Source of the DNA: Pseudomonadota bacterium
GTDB lineage: Bacteria > Pseudomonadota > Alphaproteobacteria > Sphingomonadales > Sphingomonadaceae
Direction of reading: 5' to 3'
NCBI GenBank assembly: GCA_023433445.1
Contig: JAEZCS010000002.1
Span: 1 to 47,889, forward strand
DNA: 47,889 nucleotides
The position numbers and the translations under genes are program-made. Of this stretch, positions 36,822-44,347 are shown one piece after another. How positions within the stretch are numbered: position 1 is the first letter of the stretch; each line of letters begins with the position of its first letter. The notes below the pieces were generated by a model. That model worked only from the letters and a program-made list of their open reading frames with translations. It was not told the DNA's origin and made no database searches.

Positions 36822-39122
36822 ATGACCTTCTATTCGATCGTAAACCCCTACCCTGTCATCCTCAACCAGGTCGGCGGTGGCCTGAATGGGGGCAAGGTTT
36901 ATATCGGGGTTGCTGGCCAAGACCCGCAGACAAACCCCGTCACTGTCTATTGGGACACATCGGGGACAATTCCCGCAGCACAGCCGCTGACGACCATCGG
37001 CGGCTATATCTGGAACGCGGGCACCCCCGCGCAGGTATATGGCCCCACTGAATATTCGATCCGCGTCCGCGACCGGCTCGACGTAGAGATATTCTACGAT
37101 CCCCACGTCAAGGGGGAACTGTCCGACTTCATCGCCTCACTCTCCGGTAATGCCGGCGCGTCCCTGATCGGCACCAGTTCCGGCGACACGCTTCAGGAAG
37201 TCCTCAACCGCTATGATGCGCGCGATGTGAACACCGCTCATGTCGCGGACTATCTGCCTATTACGGCCGACTTCAAGGCCGCCTGCCAGGCCGCTGTTGA
37301 CGCAATCGGCGCGTTCGGCGTGGTGGTCATCCCCGCTGGCGATTTCACCCTTTCGGGCCGCGTATCCTGGTCCAACAAGACGGTTCTTTTCCAGTGCGCC
37401 GGGATCGGGACGACCAACATCACCATGACCGGCACCAACCCCGGCTTCTACTGCCGCCACACGAACACGACGACGACCTATTGTGAATATGTCGGGTTCA
37501 AGGACGTGACGTTCATCACGGCGGGGAATAACGCCCATATAGCGCTCGATTTCGGGTGGAACATCATCAATCTGGTCACGCGGGCCTATTACCAGATCGA
37601 CGGCGTTGAATTTGTCGTCGCCGATCCATCCGCCACGCAGAGCTTCAAGAACACGATCAAGCTGACAAACGCTCATGCCGGGTCGATCGAAGGCTATTGG
37701 GTGCGCGGGCAGCAGGAGGGCACGGTTGGCAACGTACTGCTCTATGACGGGCGCTGCATCGCGAACACGCTGGACGATTATCATGCGACCTATGGCGACA
37801 TAGCGATCAAAGAAACTTGGCTTGAGGCGGTCAAGATATACCACTCAGGGGCTGGGGGTTGGTCGCCTTTCTCGCTGGTGACGGGCGCAACGAGCGGAGC
37901 TACCGGGCGCTGGCTCATGGCCGGTTCTGGTACGGTCTATCTCAGCGTTGAGAGTGGTCAGTTCGCGGTTGGTGAGACGATCACGGGAGGCGGTGGTTCG
38001 GGCGTTATTACCGGCATCCAGCAATCCGCTATGGGCTGCGAGGGCCTTTGCATTGGTCGCGGCGAGGTGGTGGGCTATAACCAGGCTCATCACAGCCAAC
38101 CACCGGATTACCTGACCGGTTGGCAAATCACGAAGAAGATCGAAAACCTGCACTTCAACTGCCGGAATATCGGCATCAATGTGCGGCGTCAGTTCAGTCT
38201 CATGGTGTCGGGCATCGAGTTTATAGGCTCGCTCGGCTCCGTCAACGTCATGATGGAGCTTTCGCAGATGCGTGAGCTGACGATTGACGGCGTGGTATCT
38301 GACCTGCCCGCAGCCAGCACGACCGCAATCGCTCTATCCTCTATATATGGCGGCACAATCAGCGGCGTTACGGGTGTCGGCAATACCGGAATGCTGTTCC
38401 GGAATTTCAACGTCTATGACACGGTGATCAATGGCAACTCTCTTGCCCAATGCGCCACGTCGCTTGCGGGGGAGTTCATCAATGTGCCCGTATTCGTGCC
38501 CGGGGGGACCGTCAGTGAAACGACAACGCAGGTAACGGGCGCGACGATCGTCAATGCTGGCTCCGGCTATGCTGTGAACGATCTTGTTGTGGTCTATGGC
38601 GGCGCAGAGAGTGCGGGCCAGACTGAATATTGCGCCGTTCTCAAGGTTGCCTCCGTCAACGGCTCAGGCGGGATCACGGGGATATCTGTCCAGAGTGGCG
38701 GGCGCTATGTCTATCAGCCCAGCAATCCCGTTTCTACCGGTCGCCCCTCTACCTATCCCGGTTCGGGAGCTACCTTCAACCTGACCTGGGGCGCGGCCGC
38801 GTCCTTCACTTGGCGCGGGTCGCAGGTTCTTGGCAATCTCACGACCGGCGGCGACCATGATATTGCGGGGACGGGGACAAACTCCGCCCCTAGCGCCGTC
38901 GCGGCGGGGTCATCGGCCACCTTCCTGACCGTCACGGTGACCGGCGCAAAAGTTAGCGATTATGTGCTGGAATGCGCTCCCTCGGCCTACCTCAACGGCC
39001 TGCGGCTGCTCCCCGTCATCACGGCAGCTAATACGGTGACGGTCTACTACTGGAACGCGACAGGTGGATCGATCACGCCTCCTGCGCACGACATCTTTGT
39101 CACCGTAAGGCGGCGGACATGA
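36822..39122 (+). CDS. Tailspike, P22-like head-binding domain plus beta-helix
   Basis: 766 aa. Residues ~1-110 match the P22 tailspike head-binding domain (NPYPVILNQVGGGLNGGKVY, then IGVAGQDPQTNPVTVYWDT, TIGGYIWNAGTPAQVY). A right-handed beta-helix follows, starting FKAACQAAVDAIGAFGVVVI and PAGDFTLSGRVSW, typical of pectate-lyase-like glycan depolymerases, then a Gly/Ser/Val-rich C-terminal part. It should bind and probably cleave host surface polysaccharide. Catalytic residues cannot be picked from sequence alone. Confidence 0.9.
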   Translation: MTFYSIVNPYPVILNQVGGGLNGGKVYIGVAGQDPQTNPVTVYWDTSGTIPAAQPLTTIGGYIWNAGTPAQVYGPTEYSIRVRDRLDVEIFYDPHVKGELSDFIASLSGNAGASLIGTSSGDTLQEVLNRYDARDVNTAHVADYLPITADFKAACQAAVDAIGAFGVVVIPAGDFTLSGRVSWSNKTVLFQCAGIGTTNITMTGTNPGFYCRHTNTTTTYCEYVGFKDVTFITAGNNAHIALDFGWNIINLVTRAYYQIDGVEFVVADPSATQSFKNTIKLTNAHAGSIEGYWVRGQQEGTVGNVLLYDGRCIANTLDDYHATYGDIAIKETWLEAVKIYHSGAGGWSPFSLVTGATSGATGRWLMAGSGTVYLSVESGQFAVGETITGGGGSGVITGIQQSAMGCEGLCIGRGEVVGYNQAHHSQPPDYLTGWQITKKIENLHFNCRNIGINVRRQFSLMVSGIEFIGSLGSVNVMMELSQMRELTIDGVVSDLPAASTTAIALSSIYGGTISGVTGVGNTGMLFRNFNVYDTVINGNSLAQCATSLAGEFINVPVFVPGGTVSETTTQVTGATIVNAGSGYAVNDLVVVYGGAESAGQTEYCAVLKVASVNGSGGITGISVQSGGRYVYQPSNPVSTGRPSTYPGSGATFNLTWGAAASFTWRGSQVLGNLTTGGDHDIAGTGTNSAPSAVAAGSSATFLTVTVTGAKVSDYVLECAPSAYLNGLRLLPVITAANTVTVYYWNATGGSITPPAHDIFVTVRRRT

Positions 39123-39158
39123 CAACGGCGAAAACGCCAAGGGTCGGGGCAACCCGCG

Positions 39159-39461
39159 ATGAATAGCGCAACAACAGCGGGAACGAACGGCATGGATCTA
39201 TTGGGTGCGGACGGGGGGAGCCTCGCCGCTGCCTTCGGGTCGGGGTGTGTCGCAACATGGGGGTTCGTGCAGATGGTTTTGATCGGCCCCCTCAAGAAGC
39301 AGATGAGCGAACTGAAGGACGAGTGCGAGAAACGCGACGACCGGCAGGCTGCTCGCATCAGCCAGCTTGAGACGATGCTTCTCCTGCATGGTCCGGGCCC
39401 GCTTCGGCAGCAGTTGCAGGCGGCTATTTCGGAAGATCGGGTATTGGGGGATAGGGCGTGA
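39159..39461 (+). CDS. Small membrane protein, candidate holin or lysis accessory
   Basis: 100 aa from ATG 39159. One hydrophobic helix (LAAAFGSGCVATWGFVQMVL) is followed by a charged coiled coil (KKQMSELKDECEKRDDRQAA). It starts the lysis cassette and overlaps the lysozyme start by GTGA. A one-helix holin or pinholin is possible. The two-helix protein at 40009 is a stronger holin candidate, so this may be a regulator or antiholin. Confidence 0.6.
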   Translation: MNSATTAGTNGMDLLGADGGSLAAAFGSGCVATWGFVQMVLIGPLKKQMSELKDECEKRDDRQAARISQLETMLLLHGPGPLRQQLQAAISEDRVLGDRA

Positions 39462-40012
39462 CCTCTCTGAAGGATATCCAGAAGTTCGTCGGCGTCCCTG
39501 CTGATGGCATTATCGGCCCGCAGACGCTTTCGGCTATTGCCCGCGCCCTCGGCATGGCTGGCGGGATGACGGTCAGCAAAAAGGGGATGGACCTCATCAA
39601 ATCCTTTGAGGGACTTTCCCTGAAGGCATATCCTGATCCCGGCAGCGGTGGCGACCCATGGACGATTGGCTACGGCGCGACCGGGCCCGGCATCGCCAAG
39701 GGGTTGGTATGGACGGAGGCACAGGCGAATAACCGGCTTGCCGACGACGTCTCCCGCTTTGCTGATGGCGTATCCAGCCTGATTGGGTCAGCGCCGACCA
39801 CGCAGGGCCAGTTTGACGCCATGGTAAGCCTCGCGTTCAATGTGGGGCTAGGCAACTTCGGATCGTCCACGCTGCTGAAGAAGCACAAGGCTGGCGACCA
39901 TGCTGGGGCGGCTGCGGAGTTTGCCCGTTGGAATAGGGCCGCTGGTAAGGTCATGGCTGGGCTGACGCGGCGCCGCGCCGCAGAGGCCGCGATGTATCGG
40001 GGGGAAGCATGA
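39458..40012 (+). CDS. Endolysin, GH24 lysozyme
   Basis: 184 aa, GTG start through GTGA overlap. Residues 1-~35 look like part of a peptidoglycan-binding repeat (DIQKFVGVPADGIIGPQTLS). The GH24 domain follows with E51 (IKSFEGLSLKAYPD), D60 and T69 (PWTIGYG), the T4-lysozyme catalytic trio spacing. No signal peptide or SAR helix, so release needs a holin. It cleaves the glycan strands of peptidoglycan at the end of infection. Confidence 0.92.
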   Translation: MTSLKDIQKFVGVPADGIIGPQTLSAIARALGMAGGMTVSKKGMDLIKSFEGLSLKAYPDPGSGGDPWTIGYGATGPGIAKGLVWTEAQANNRLADDVSRFADGVSSLIGSAPTTQGQFDAMVSLAFNVGLGNFGSSTLLKKHKAGDHAGAAAEFARWNRAAGKVMAGLTRRRAAEAAMYRGEA

Positions 40013-40281
40013 AACTCCTATCCGCCCTCAACGGCATCAACGGCGAACCGGAGATCCAGCGCATAATCGGCGCGTTCGGCTCGGTGGTATTCATCGTGTC
40101 AGCCCCGGCGCTGGTCTGGGCGGGCAAGATACAGGCCTCATTCGATAGCTTCTGTCTTGCCTACCCTGCGGGTATCGCCGCCTGTATCGGCGCAACGGCG
40201 GGCGCCATCGCCCTGAAGGACCGGCAAGTCGCGAAGGCCAAGGCGGAAGAACGCCCATCATCTTCTGGCTCCCTCTCCTGA
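40009..40281 (+). CDS. Candidate holin, two membrane helices
   Basis: 90 aa; ATG 40009 via ATGA. Two hydrophobic segments (IIGAFGSVVFIVSAPALVWA and LAYPAGIAACIGATAGAIAL) and a charged C-terminus (KDRQVAKAKAEER), the class II holin pattern. It lies between the endolysin and spanin genes. Expected to form the inner-membrane lesion that releases the lysozyme. Confidence 0.72.
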   Translation: MKLLSALNGINGEPEIQRIIGAFGSVVFIVSAPALVWAGKIQASFDSFCLAYPAGIAACIGATAGAIALKDRQVAKAKAEERPSSSGSLS

Positions 40282-40312
40282 TCTTCTACGGCTGCACATG
40301 GGAGGATGGGGA

Positions 40313-40822
40313 ATGAACCTGCTGCCATTCACCATAGGCACCCTGCGCGCCCACTGGAAGCTGATAGCCCTCGCCCTGCTACTCGCGGTGGTCGGTATCC
40401 AGCAATTGCGCGTGACGGGCCTGAAATCGTCCCTGTCGGCGGAAAAGGCGGGGCGTGCGCTCGACCGCAAGGAATATGAGCGCGCCCAGATGGATGCGAC
40501 GGCCAAAGCCTTTGCCGCGAAGATCAAGAAGGAAGCTGAATATGAAGCCGAACGCGAGAAAGCGGATCTTGCTGCTGCTGACCTTGGCAAGCAGTATCGC
40601 GCTATCGTCCTGCGCTACGCCGCCGCTCAAGGTAAAGCCGGACGCACCGATATGCCCGTCACCGCCGAAACCACCTCGCGCTCTGACGGATCCGATCGAT
40701 CTACCGTCCTTCCTGTCGGGCAACTGATGATCCCGCAGGCCGATGCGCTGATATGTGCGGATACGACTGCCAGGCTGGTCGCGGCGCGAGCTTGGGCGCT
40801 ATCGCTGGGGAAGGTGGAGTAG
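40313..40822 (+). CDS. Rz: Inner-membrane spanin (Rz-like)
   Basis: 169 aa from ATG 40313, preceded by GGAGGATGGGGA. An N-terminal transmembrane helix (HWKLIALALLLAVVGIQQL) is followed by a long charged coiled coil (EYERAQMDATAKAFAAKIKK, EAEYEAEREKADLAAADLGK) projecting into the periplasm. With the outer-membrane lipoprotein nested inside its gene it should span the envelope and fuse the membranes at lysis. Confidence 0.88.
   Translation: MNLLPFTIGTLRAHWKLIALALLLAVVGIQQLRVTGLKSSLSAEKAGRALDRKEYERAQMDATAKAFAAKIKKEAEYEAEREKADLAAADLGKQYRAIVLRYAAAQGKAGRTDMPVTAETTSRSDGSDRSTVLPVGQLMIPQADALICADTTARLVAARAWALSLGKVE
40542..40727 (+). CDS. Rz1: Outer-membrane spanin (Rz1-like lipoprotein) nested in Rz
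   Basis: 61 aa read in the +1 frame inside Rz. ATG 40542; basic start, hydrophobic core and a lipobox LSSC with Cys24 (ILLLLTLASSIALSSC). The mature part is Pro-rich (PSPPKPPRALTDPIDLPS), as in Rz1 proteins. The wholly nested Rz1 is a known arrangement in lambda-like lysis cassettes. Signal peptidase II processing and outer-membrane anchoring are expected. Confidence 0.86.
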   Translation: MKPNARKRILLLLTLASSIALSSCATPPLKVKPDAPICPSPPKPPRALTDPIDLPSFLSGN

Positions 40823-40837
40823 GGTGACGCGCGACGG

Positions 40838-41137
40838 TCACTCCCCCTCTCCCTCTATAAGCGCGGTGATGGCTGCGGCCATGTTCTCCGACGATTGCGA
40901 CGGGATCGGGAACGACGCCCTGATAATCTTCGCTGTCGAATAGTTGGCAACGTGCGTCCTGACAAATTCCGCCGCTTCCCTCAATCCCTGCTGTCGGCCA
41001 GCGGCTTTCATGCGGGCGAAGGCTTGGACGATGGGGTGGTCGTCCATTTTACCGCCAATGACGAGATCGCGCATTTCGGCTAAAACCATCGCTTCAGCAG
41101 CAGCCTCCCGCACATCCTGATCCACCTTCTCAGCCAT
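40838..41137 (-). CDS. Hypothetical phage protein, 99 aa
   Basis: ATG 41137. Helical product (VREAAAEAMVLAEMRDLVIG, then FARMKAAGRQQGLREAAEFV) with a polar, acidic end. It is the last gene of the small minus-strand group at the right end and converges with the spanin gene 15 bp away. Not recognised. Confidence 0.55.
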   Translation of the reverse strand: MAEKVDQDVREAAAEAMVLAEMRDLVIGGKMDDHPIVQAFARMKAAGRQQGLREAAEFVRTHVANYSTAKIIRASFPIPSQSSENMAAAITALIEGEGE

Positions 41138-41324
41138 TAGCGGGGTTCCTTTTGGTTGAGGCAACGGGCTTCATCGCCTCCACGTGACGGTCATCTATTA
41201 CCTTGGCGATATTCACCTTGCACTTCCACTCGATAAAATCTCGCCGTGTATCAGCATGGGCGCGGCACTCTTGAACAAGCAGAATGGTTACCACGATGGC
41301 CCACAAGCCGAAAAGGTAGATCAT
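41130..41324 (-). CDS. Small membrane-anchored protein, 64 aa
   Basis: ATG 41324 overlaps the upstream stop as ATGA. An N-terminal hydrophobic helix (IYLFGLWAIVVTILLVQECR) is followed by a charged domain (DTRRDFIEWKCKVNIAKVID). Probably a bitopic inner-membrane protein. Function unknown. Confidence 0.52.
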   Translation of the reverse strand: MIYLFGLWAIVVTILLVQECRAHADTRRDFIEWKCKVNIAKVIDDRHVEAMKPVASTKRNPANG

Positions 41325-41539
41325 TCCCCCTCCCTCTGCCGGGGCCGGGCGCGGAGGGCGGCGGCTGCGCTAACCATGAGAAATCGGATATTGGTCGTGC
41401 AGTCTGGATCAACCCGCGTAGGCCAACAAGCTAACTGCGCTATCAGCCATGCCATGTCCTGCTCACCAGGTGCCGTCAGGTGATCGTCATCCTCCGCAAT
41501 CGCAGCATCAGCCATCGTTAGAAATTCAGCTTTTGTCAT
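41321..41539 (-). CDS. Small hypothetical phage protein, 72 aa
   Basis: ATG 41539 overlaps the upstream stop by ATGA (an ATG two codons earlier also exists). Acidic helical start (TKAEFLTMADAAIAEDDDHL) and WLIAQLACWPTRVDPDC. Not recognised. Confidence 0.5.
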   Translation of the reverse strand: MTKAEFLTMADAAIAEDDDHLTAPGEQDMAWLIAQLACWPTRVDPDCTTNIRFLMVSAAAALRARPRQREGE

Positions 41540-41655
41540 CGCCATTTTCCTTTGATCAGGGACAGAAGGCCGATCGCAGCAAGTCCTACAATCAACATCA
41601 AGGCAATGCCGCCGATCCCGTTACCGCAGATTGCGTTTTCCCCACAGGCCCTCAT
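41536..41655 (-). CDS. Tiny membrane protein, 39 aa
   Basis: ATG 41655 overlaps the HNH stop as ATGA. Mostly one hydrophobic helix (GIGGIALMLIVGLAAIGLLS) after a short Cys-containing start, with a basic end. Coupled on both sides. Confidence 0.48.
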   Translation of the reverse strand: MRACGENAICGNGIGGIALMLIVGLAAIGLLSLIKGKWR

Positions 41656-42221
41656 ACTGCCTCACTCCCGTTAAGGCGGGGAGATTGCCAACCTAGCGCC
41701 GCAGCCTGCTCCCGCCACATATGTCCACGCCTGATCTTGCTCACCATGGCGTGACCGATCGGCAAGCCTTCCGCGATTTGCTTGTTGTTCAGGCCGCGCT
41801 TGAGCCCCGTCACGACGCGGGCAAGGCCCTCATTGGACAGCTTCGCCGCACCATTGCTTGCGCCTTTCTGGTCGCCAGTGCGCGCCCGGCTGCGCTCAAC
41901 CTTATCCTGCGCATTGTCAGCAGCGGTTCCCCAGCGGAGATGGTTAGGGTTGCAGCAGCGCGGGCGGTCGCAGCTATGGAGCGCATGGAGGCCGGGCGGC
42001 TCAATTCCCGTATGCAGAGCTAGCGCCACCCGATTGGCTGCGGCGGTGGTGTAGGGCGTCATTTTGAAGCGCCCATAACCGCTTGTTGTGACTGATGCCG
42101 TCCAATCCCAACATTCATCGAGGCCGCGCTTATCGACCTTCGACCAGAAGCGTTCGACAGCCGGCCCACCAAATGGGCCTGTGAGGTGCGGGAGAATCTT
42201 TATAAAGCGTATCGCAGCCAT
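41652..42221 (-). CDS. HNH homing endonuclease with C-terminal HTH
   Basis: 189 aa; ATG 42221 after AAGGGA. HNH_3 core: CWDWTASVTTSGYGRFKM, NRVALALHTGIEPPGLHALH, SCDRPRCCNPNHLRWGTAAD. C-terminal HTH: NGAAKLSNEGLARVVTG, then GLPIGHAMVSKIRRGHMW. It is closely alike in layout to the HNH gene at 17559. It leads the right-end minus-strand group and starts 187 bp from attR. Confidence 0.88.
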   Translation of the reverse strand: MAAIRFIKILPHLTGPFGGPAVERFWSKVDKRGLDECWDWTASVTTSGYGRFKMTPYTTAAANRVALALHTGIEPPGLHALHSCDRPRCCNPNHLRWGTAADNAQDKVERSRARTGDQKGASNGAAKLSNEGLARVVTGLKRGLNNKQIAEGLPIGHAMVSKIRRGHMWREQAAALGWQSPRLNGSEAV

Positions 42222-42289
42222 GCGATGGGTCCCTTCATCGTGTGGTCAGGCCCTCACTCCGCTGGCAGGCGGTTTGGGGGCCGTTTGGT

Positions 42290-42358
42290 TTCGGGATATG
42301 TTCGGGACACTCCGTTCCGAAGCGTTCCGCCCGTTGCCAATCCGTTCCGTGAAAGTTC
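42290..42358. repeat. Short repeats beside attR, possible integrase arm sites
   Basis: TTCGGGATA (42290) and TTCGGGACA (42301), then TCCGTTCCG at 42311 and again at 42341, CGTTCC at 42323 and AGTTCC at 42354. Several steps are near 10-11 bp or its multiples. Repeats of this kind next to a crossover core suggest arm-type sites for integrase or an accessory protein. No matching set is seen next to attL. Confidence 0.4.
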
Positions 42359-42360
42359 CC

Positions 42361-42388
42361 TTGACCGAAGCCCTGAAATGCCTATTAG
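42361..42388 (+). promoter_or_regulatory. Phage-supplied promoter for tRNA-Val
   Basis: TTGACC (42361-42366), a 16-bp spacer and TATTAG (42383-42388), 19 bp before the tRNA. The same -35 and the same spacer length occur before the displaced host half (3073-3100), but the surrounding sequence differs, so this is a substitute promoter brought by the phage. Confidence 0.65.
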
Positions 42389-42407
42389 GCCGCAGAACTC
42401 CTTGCGA

Positions 42408-42448
42408 GGGCGATTAGCTCAGTTGGTAGAGCGTCTCGTTTACACCGA
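42408..42448 (+). repeat. attR: 41-bp direct repeat (5' half of tRNA-Val)
   Basis: Identical to 3136-3176. Here the repeat is followed by the host's tRNA 3' half, so the gene is complete. The crossover lies somewhere in the repeat, which ends in the 3' strand of the anticodon stem. Confidence 0.95.
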
Positions 42449-42483
42449 GAATGTCGGCGGTTCGAGCCCGTCATCGCCCACCA
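42408..42483 (+). tRNA. tRNA-Val (anticodon UAC), rebuilt by the prophage
   Basis: 76 nt with encoded CCA. Acceptor GGGCGAT pairs with ATCGCCC. D arm GCTC...GAGC; anticodon stem TCTCG/CGAGA with loop TTTACAC, giving anticodon UAC; T arm with GTTCGAG. The 5' 41 nt are phage-carried and the 3' 35 nt are host DNA. Confidence 0.96.
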
Positions 42484-42560
42484 TTTCCTCATAATCATTG
42501 CGGCGAGAAAGCTGCGTCGGATATTGCGGCGCGGCGGAGCCGCTGCTAATCGAGCGCGTC

Positions 42561-42788
42561 ATGATACAGCCGCCTGAAATTCTTCGAGTCACCAAGCCCC
42601 GCGTTGCGTGCGACGGTTCGGGCGACATCCCCGCTGCCCTGGGTCACCCGCGCGTGTTCCTGGAGATTGACGAACATGGCTATGTCGATTGTGGCTATTG
42701 CGACCGGCGCTTCGTCCTGATCGGCGGTCCAGCCGACACGCCCGAGGTTGCAGGATTGCCTGACATCTCGTCCGGGGCGAGCCTCTAA
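42561..42788 (+). CDS. zf-CHCC (NDUFS6-like) zinc-finger protein
   Basis: 75 aa from ATG 42561. The pattern ACDGSGDIPAALGHPRVFLE, then VDCGYCDRRFVLI, is the C-x(n)-GHP-x(n)-CxYC zinc site of the NDUFS6/zf-CHCC family. In alphaproteobacteria this small protein is related to a mitochondrial complex I subunit and binds one zinc. Its role in bacteria is not well settled. First host gene after the tRNA. Confidence 0.85.
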   Translation: MIQPPEILRVTKPRVACDGSGDIPAALGHPRVFLEIDEHGYVDCGYCDRRFVLIGGPADTPEVAGLPDISSGASL

Positions 42789-42850
42789 ATCGGGTTTCTC
42801 CCTCGCGAATTTGATTGGGCTTGGGAAGCTCCGCTCCTATATCGGGCGGC

Positions 42851-44293
42851 ATGACGGATATCGCTTCCCAGTTCACCGATGCGCGCGGCCTTCTTTATCG
42901 GCCGGGCCTGCTTGATCCCGATGGCGCGCGGCGGCTGACCGCGCAAGCGCTCGCGAGTTGTGATGATGGCGAGCTCTATCTCCAGTACCGGGCAAGCGAG
43001 AGCTTCGGCTTTGATGACGGGCGACTGAAGACCGCCGACTATTCGACCGATGCCGGCTTTGGCCTGCGGGGCGTCTCCGGTGAGATGACCGGCTTTGCCC
43101 ATGCGAATGACATCAGCGAGGCGGCGATCCGGCGTGCCGCCGAGACGCTGACCTTGCTTGATCCAGCCAAGGGACAGCCTGCCCCTCCACCGCAGCGGAC
43201 CAACCGGCATCTCTATACGGACGCCAATCCTCTCGAGATCGTGCCCTTCGCCGAAAAGGTCACGCTGTGCGCCGCCATCGATGCCGCAGCGCGTGCGCGT
43301 GATCCCCGCGTTGCCCAGGTTTCGGTGAGCCTCGCGGGAAGCTGGTCGGTCGTGGAGATCGTGCGCGCCGATGGGTTCACCGCATCGGACATCCGCCCGC
43401 TAGTCCGGTTGAATGTTTCGTTGATCCTCGAGGAAAATGGCCGCCGTGAAACAGGCAGTTTCGGCATAGGCGGGCGCTATCTCTACGATCAGGTCATGGA
43501 CCCCGCCACCTGGAACCGGGCCATTGACGAGGCCCTGGCACAGGCACGGGTCAATATGCGGTCGGTGGCGGCGCCTGCGGGCGAGATGACGGTGCTGCTG
43601 GGGCCGGGCTGGCCGGGCGTCCTGGTGCATGAAGCGATCGGCCACGGCCTGGAAGGCGATTTCAACCGCAAGGGCACCAGCGCCTTTTCGGGGCGGATCG
43701 GTGAACGCGTGGCTGCACCGGGCGTCACGGTGGTGGATGACGGATCAATCCTTAACCGCCGGGGCTCGCTGTCGATCGACGACGAGGGCACACCTACGCG
43801 CGAAAATGTCTTGATCGAGGACGGTATTCTCAAAGGCTACATGCAGGATCGGCTCAATGCCCGGCTCATGGGCGTTGAACCCACAGGCAACGGCCGACGT
43901 GAAAGCTACGCCCACGCACCTATGCCCCGCATGACCAACACGTTCATCAAAGGTGGCAAGGACGATCCCACGGGATTGTTGTCCCGCATGAAGTCAGGCA
44001 TTTTCGCCAAGAGTTTCGGCGGCGGACAGGTAGATATCGTGTCGGGCAAATTCGTCTTTTCCTGCACCGAAGCCTATAAGGTCGAGAACGGAAAACTGGG
44101 TGATCCGATCAAGGGCGCGACATTGATCGGGGACGGGCCGACGGCGCTTACCAAGGTGATAGGCATCGGTAATGACTGGGCGCTGGACGAAGGTGTCGGG
44201 ATGTGCGGCAAAGGGGGGCAGAGCGTCCCCGCTGGCGTTGGGCAACCCACCCTCTTGATGGAAGGCTTGACGGTCGGCGGCACGGCGACCTGA
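42851..44293 (+). CDS. tldD: TldD metalloprotease
   Basis: 480 aa from ATG 42851. Zinc-binding HEAIGH (HExxxH, H260-H265) within LVHEAIGHGLEGD, preceded by VLLGPGWPGV. N-terminal landmarks are GELYLQYRASESFGFDDGRL and GFGLRGVSGEMTGFAHAND; a C-terminal region holds SGKFVFSCTEAY and VGMCGKGGQSVPAGVGQP. TldD works with TldE/PmbA as a heterodimeric peptidase that processes small modified peptides and antitoxins; no pmbA gene is in this window. Family length is normal and all key residues are present. Confidence 0.95.
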   Translation: MTDIASQFTDARGLLYRPGLLDPDGARRLTAQALASCDDGELYLQYRASESFGFDDGRLKTADYSTDAGFGLRGVSGEMTGFAHANDISEAAIRRAAETLTLLDPAKGQPAPPPQRTNRHLYTDANPLEIVPFAEKVTLCAAIDAAARARDPRVAQVSVSLAGSWSVVEIVRADGFTASDIRPLVRLNVSLILEENGRRETGSFGIGGRYLYDQVMDPATWNRAIDEALAQARVNMRSVAAPAGEMTVLLGPGWPGVLVHEAIGHGLEGDFNRKGTSAFSGRIGERVAAPGVTVVDDGSILNRRGSLSIDDEGTPTRENVLIEDGILKGYMQDRLNARLMGVEPTGNGRRESYAHAPMPRMTNTFIKGGKDDPTGLLSRMKSGIFAKSFGGGQVDIVSGKFVFSCTEAYKVENGKLGDPIKGATLIGDGPTALTKVIGIGNDWALDEGVGMCGKGGQSVPAGVGQPTLLMEGLTVGGTAT

Positions 44294-44347
44294 TATCAAT
44301 GCGCTACGGACTGTGGAACCCGCCGCCCGTCCGATCTTTCTTCATAT

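Larger units (their letters stand above)
3177..42448. mobile_element. P22-like prophage (about 39.3 kb) integrated in tRNA-Val
   Basis: Bounded by a perfect 41-bp repeat inside a tRNA gene, with a tyrosine integrase at the left end. It has repressor and Cro-like regulators, recombination and replication genes, a terminase, a P22-order head and short-tail module (720-aa-class portal, scaffold, 430-aa-class coat, gp4, gp10, ejection proteins, tailspike) and a lysis cassette. There are no tape-measure, tail-sheath or tail-tube genes, which fits a podovirus. No structural gene is visibly broken. The one visible lesion is a frame change in the primase-helicase. The length counts one att copy. Confidence 0.95.

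Noticed and set aside
39119..39166. 15-aa frame coupled to the tailspike stop
   Set aside because: Too short and without features; it may only help reinitiation at 39159.
40233..40316. Lipobox-like stretch (LLIFYGC) between holin and Rz
   Set aside because: No start codon in that frame near enough; the nested Rz1 already supplies an o-spanin.
40823..40855. Inverted repeat GTGAC/GTCAC between convergent Rz and the minus-strand group
   Set aside because: The stem is only 5 bp with no T run on either strand, so I cannot call a terminator.
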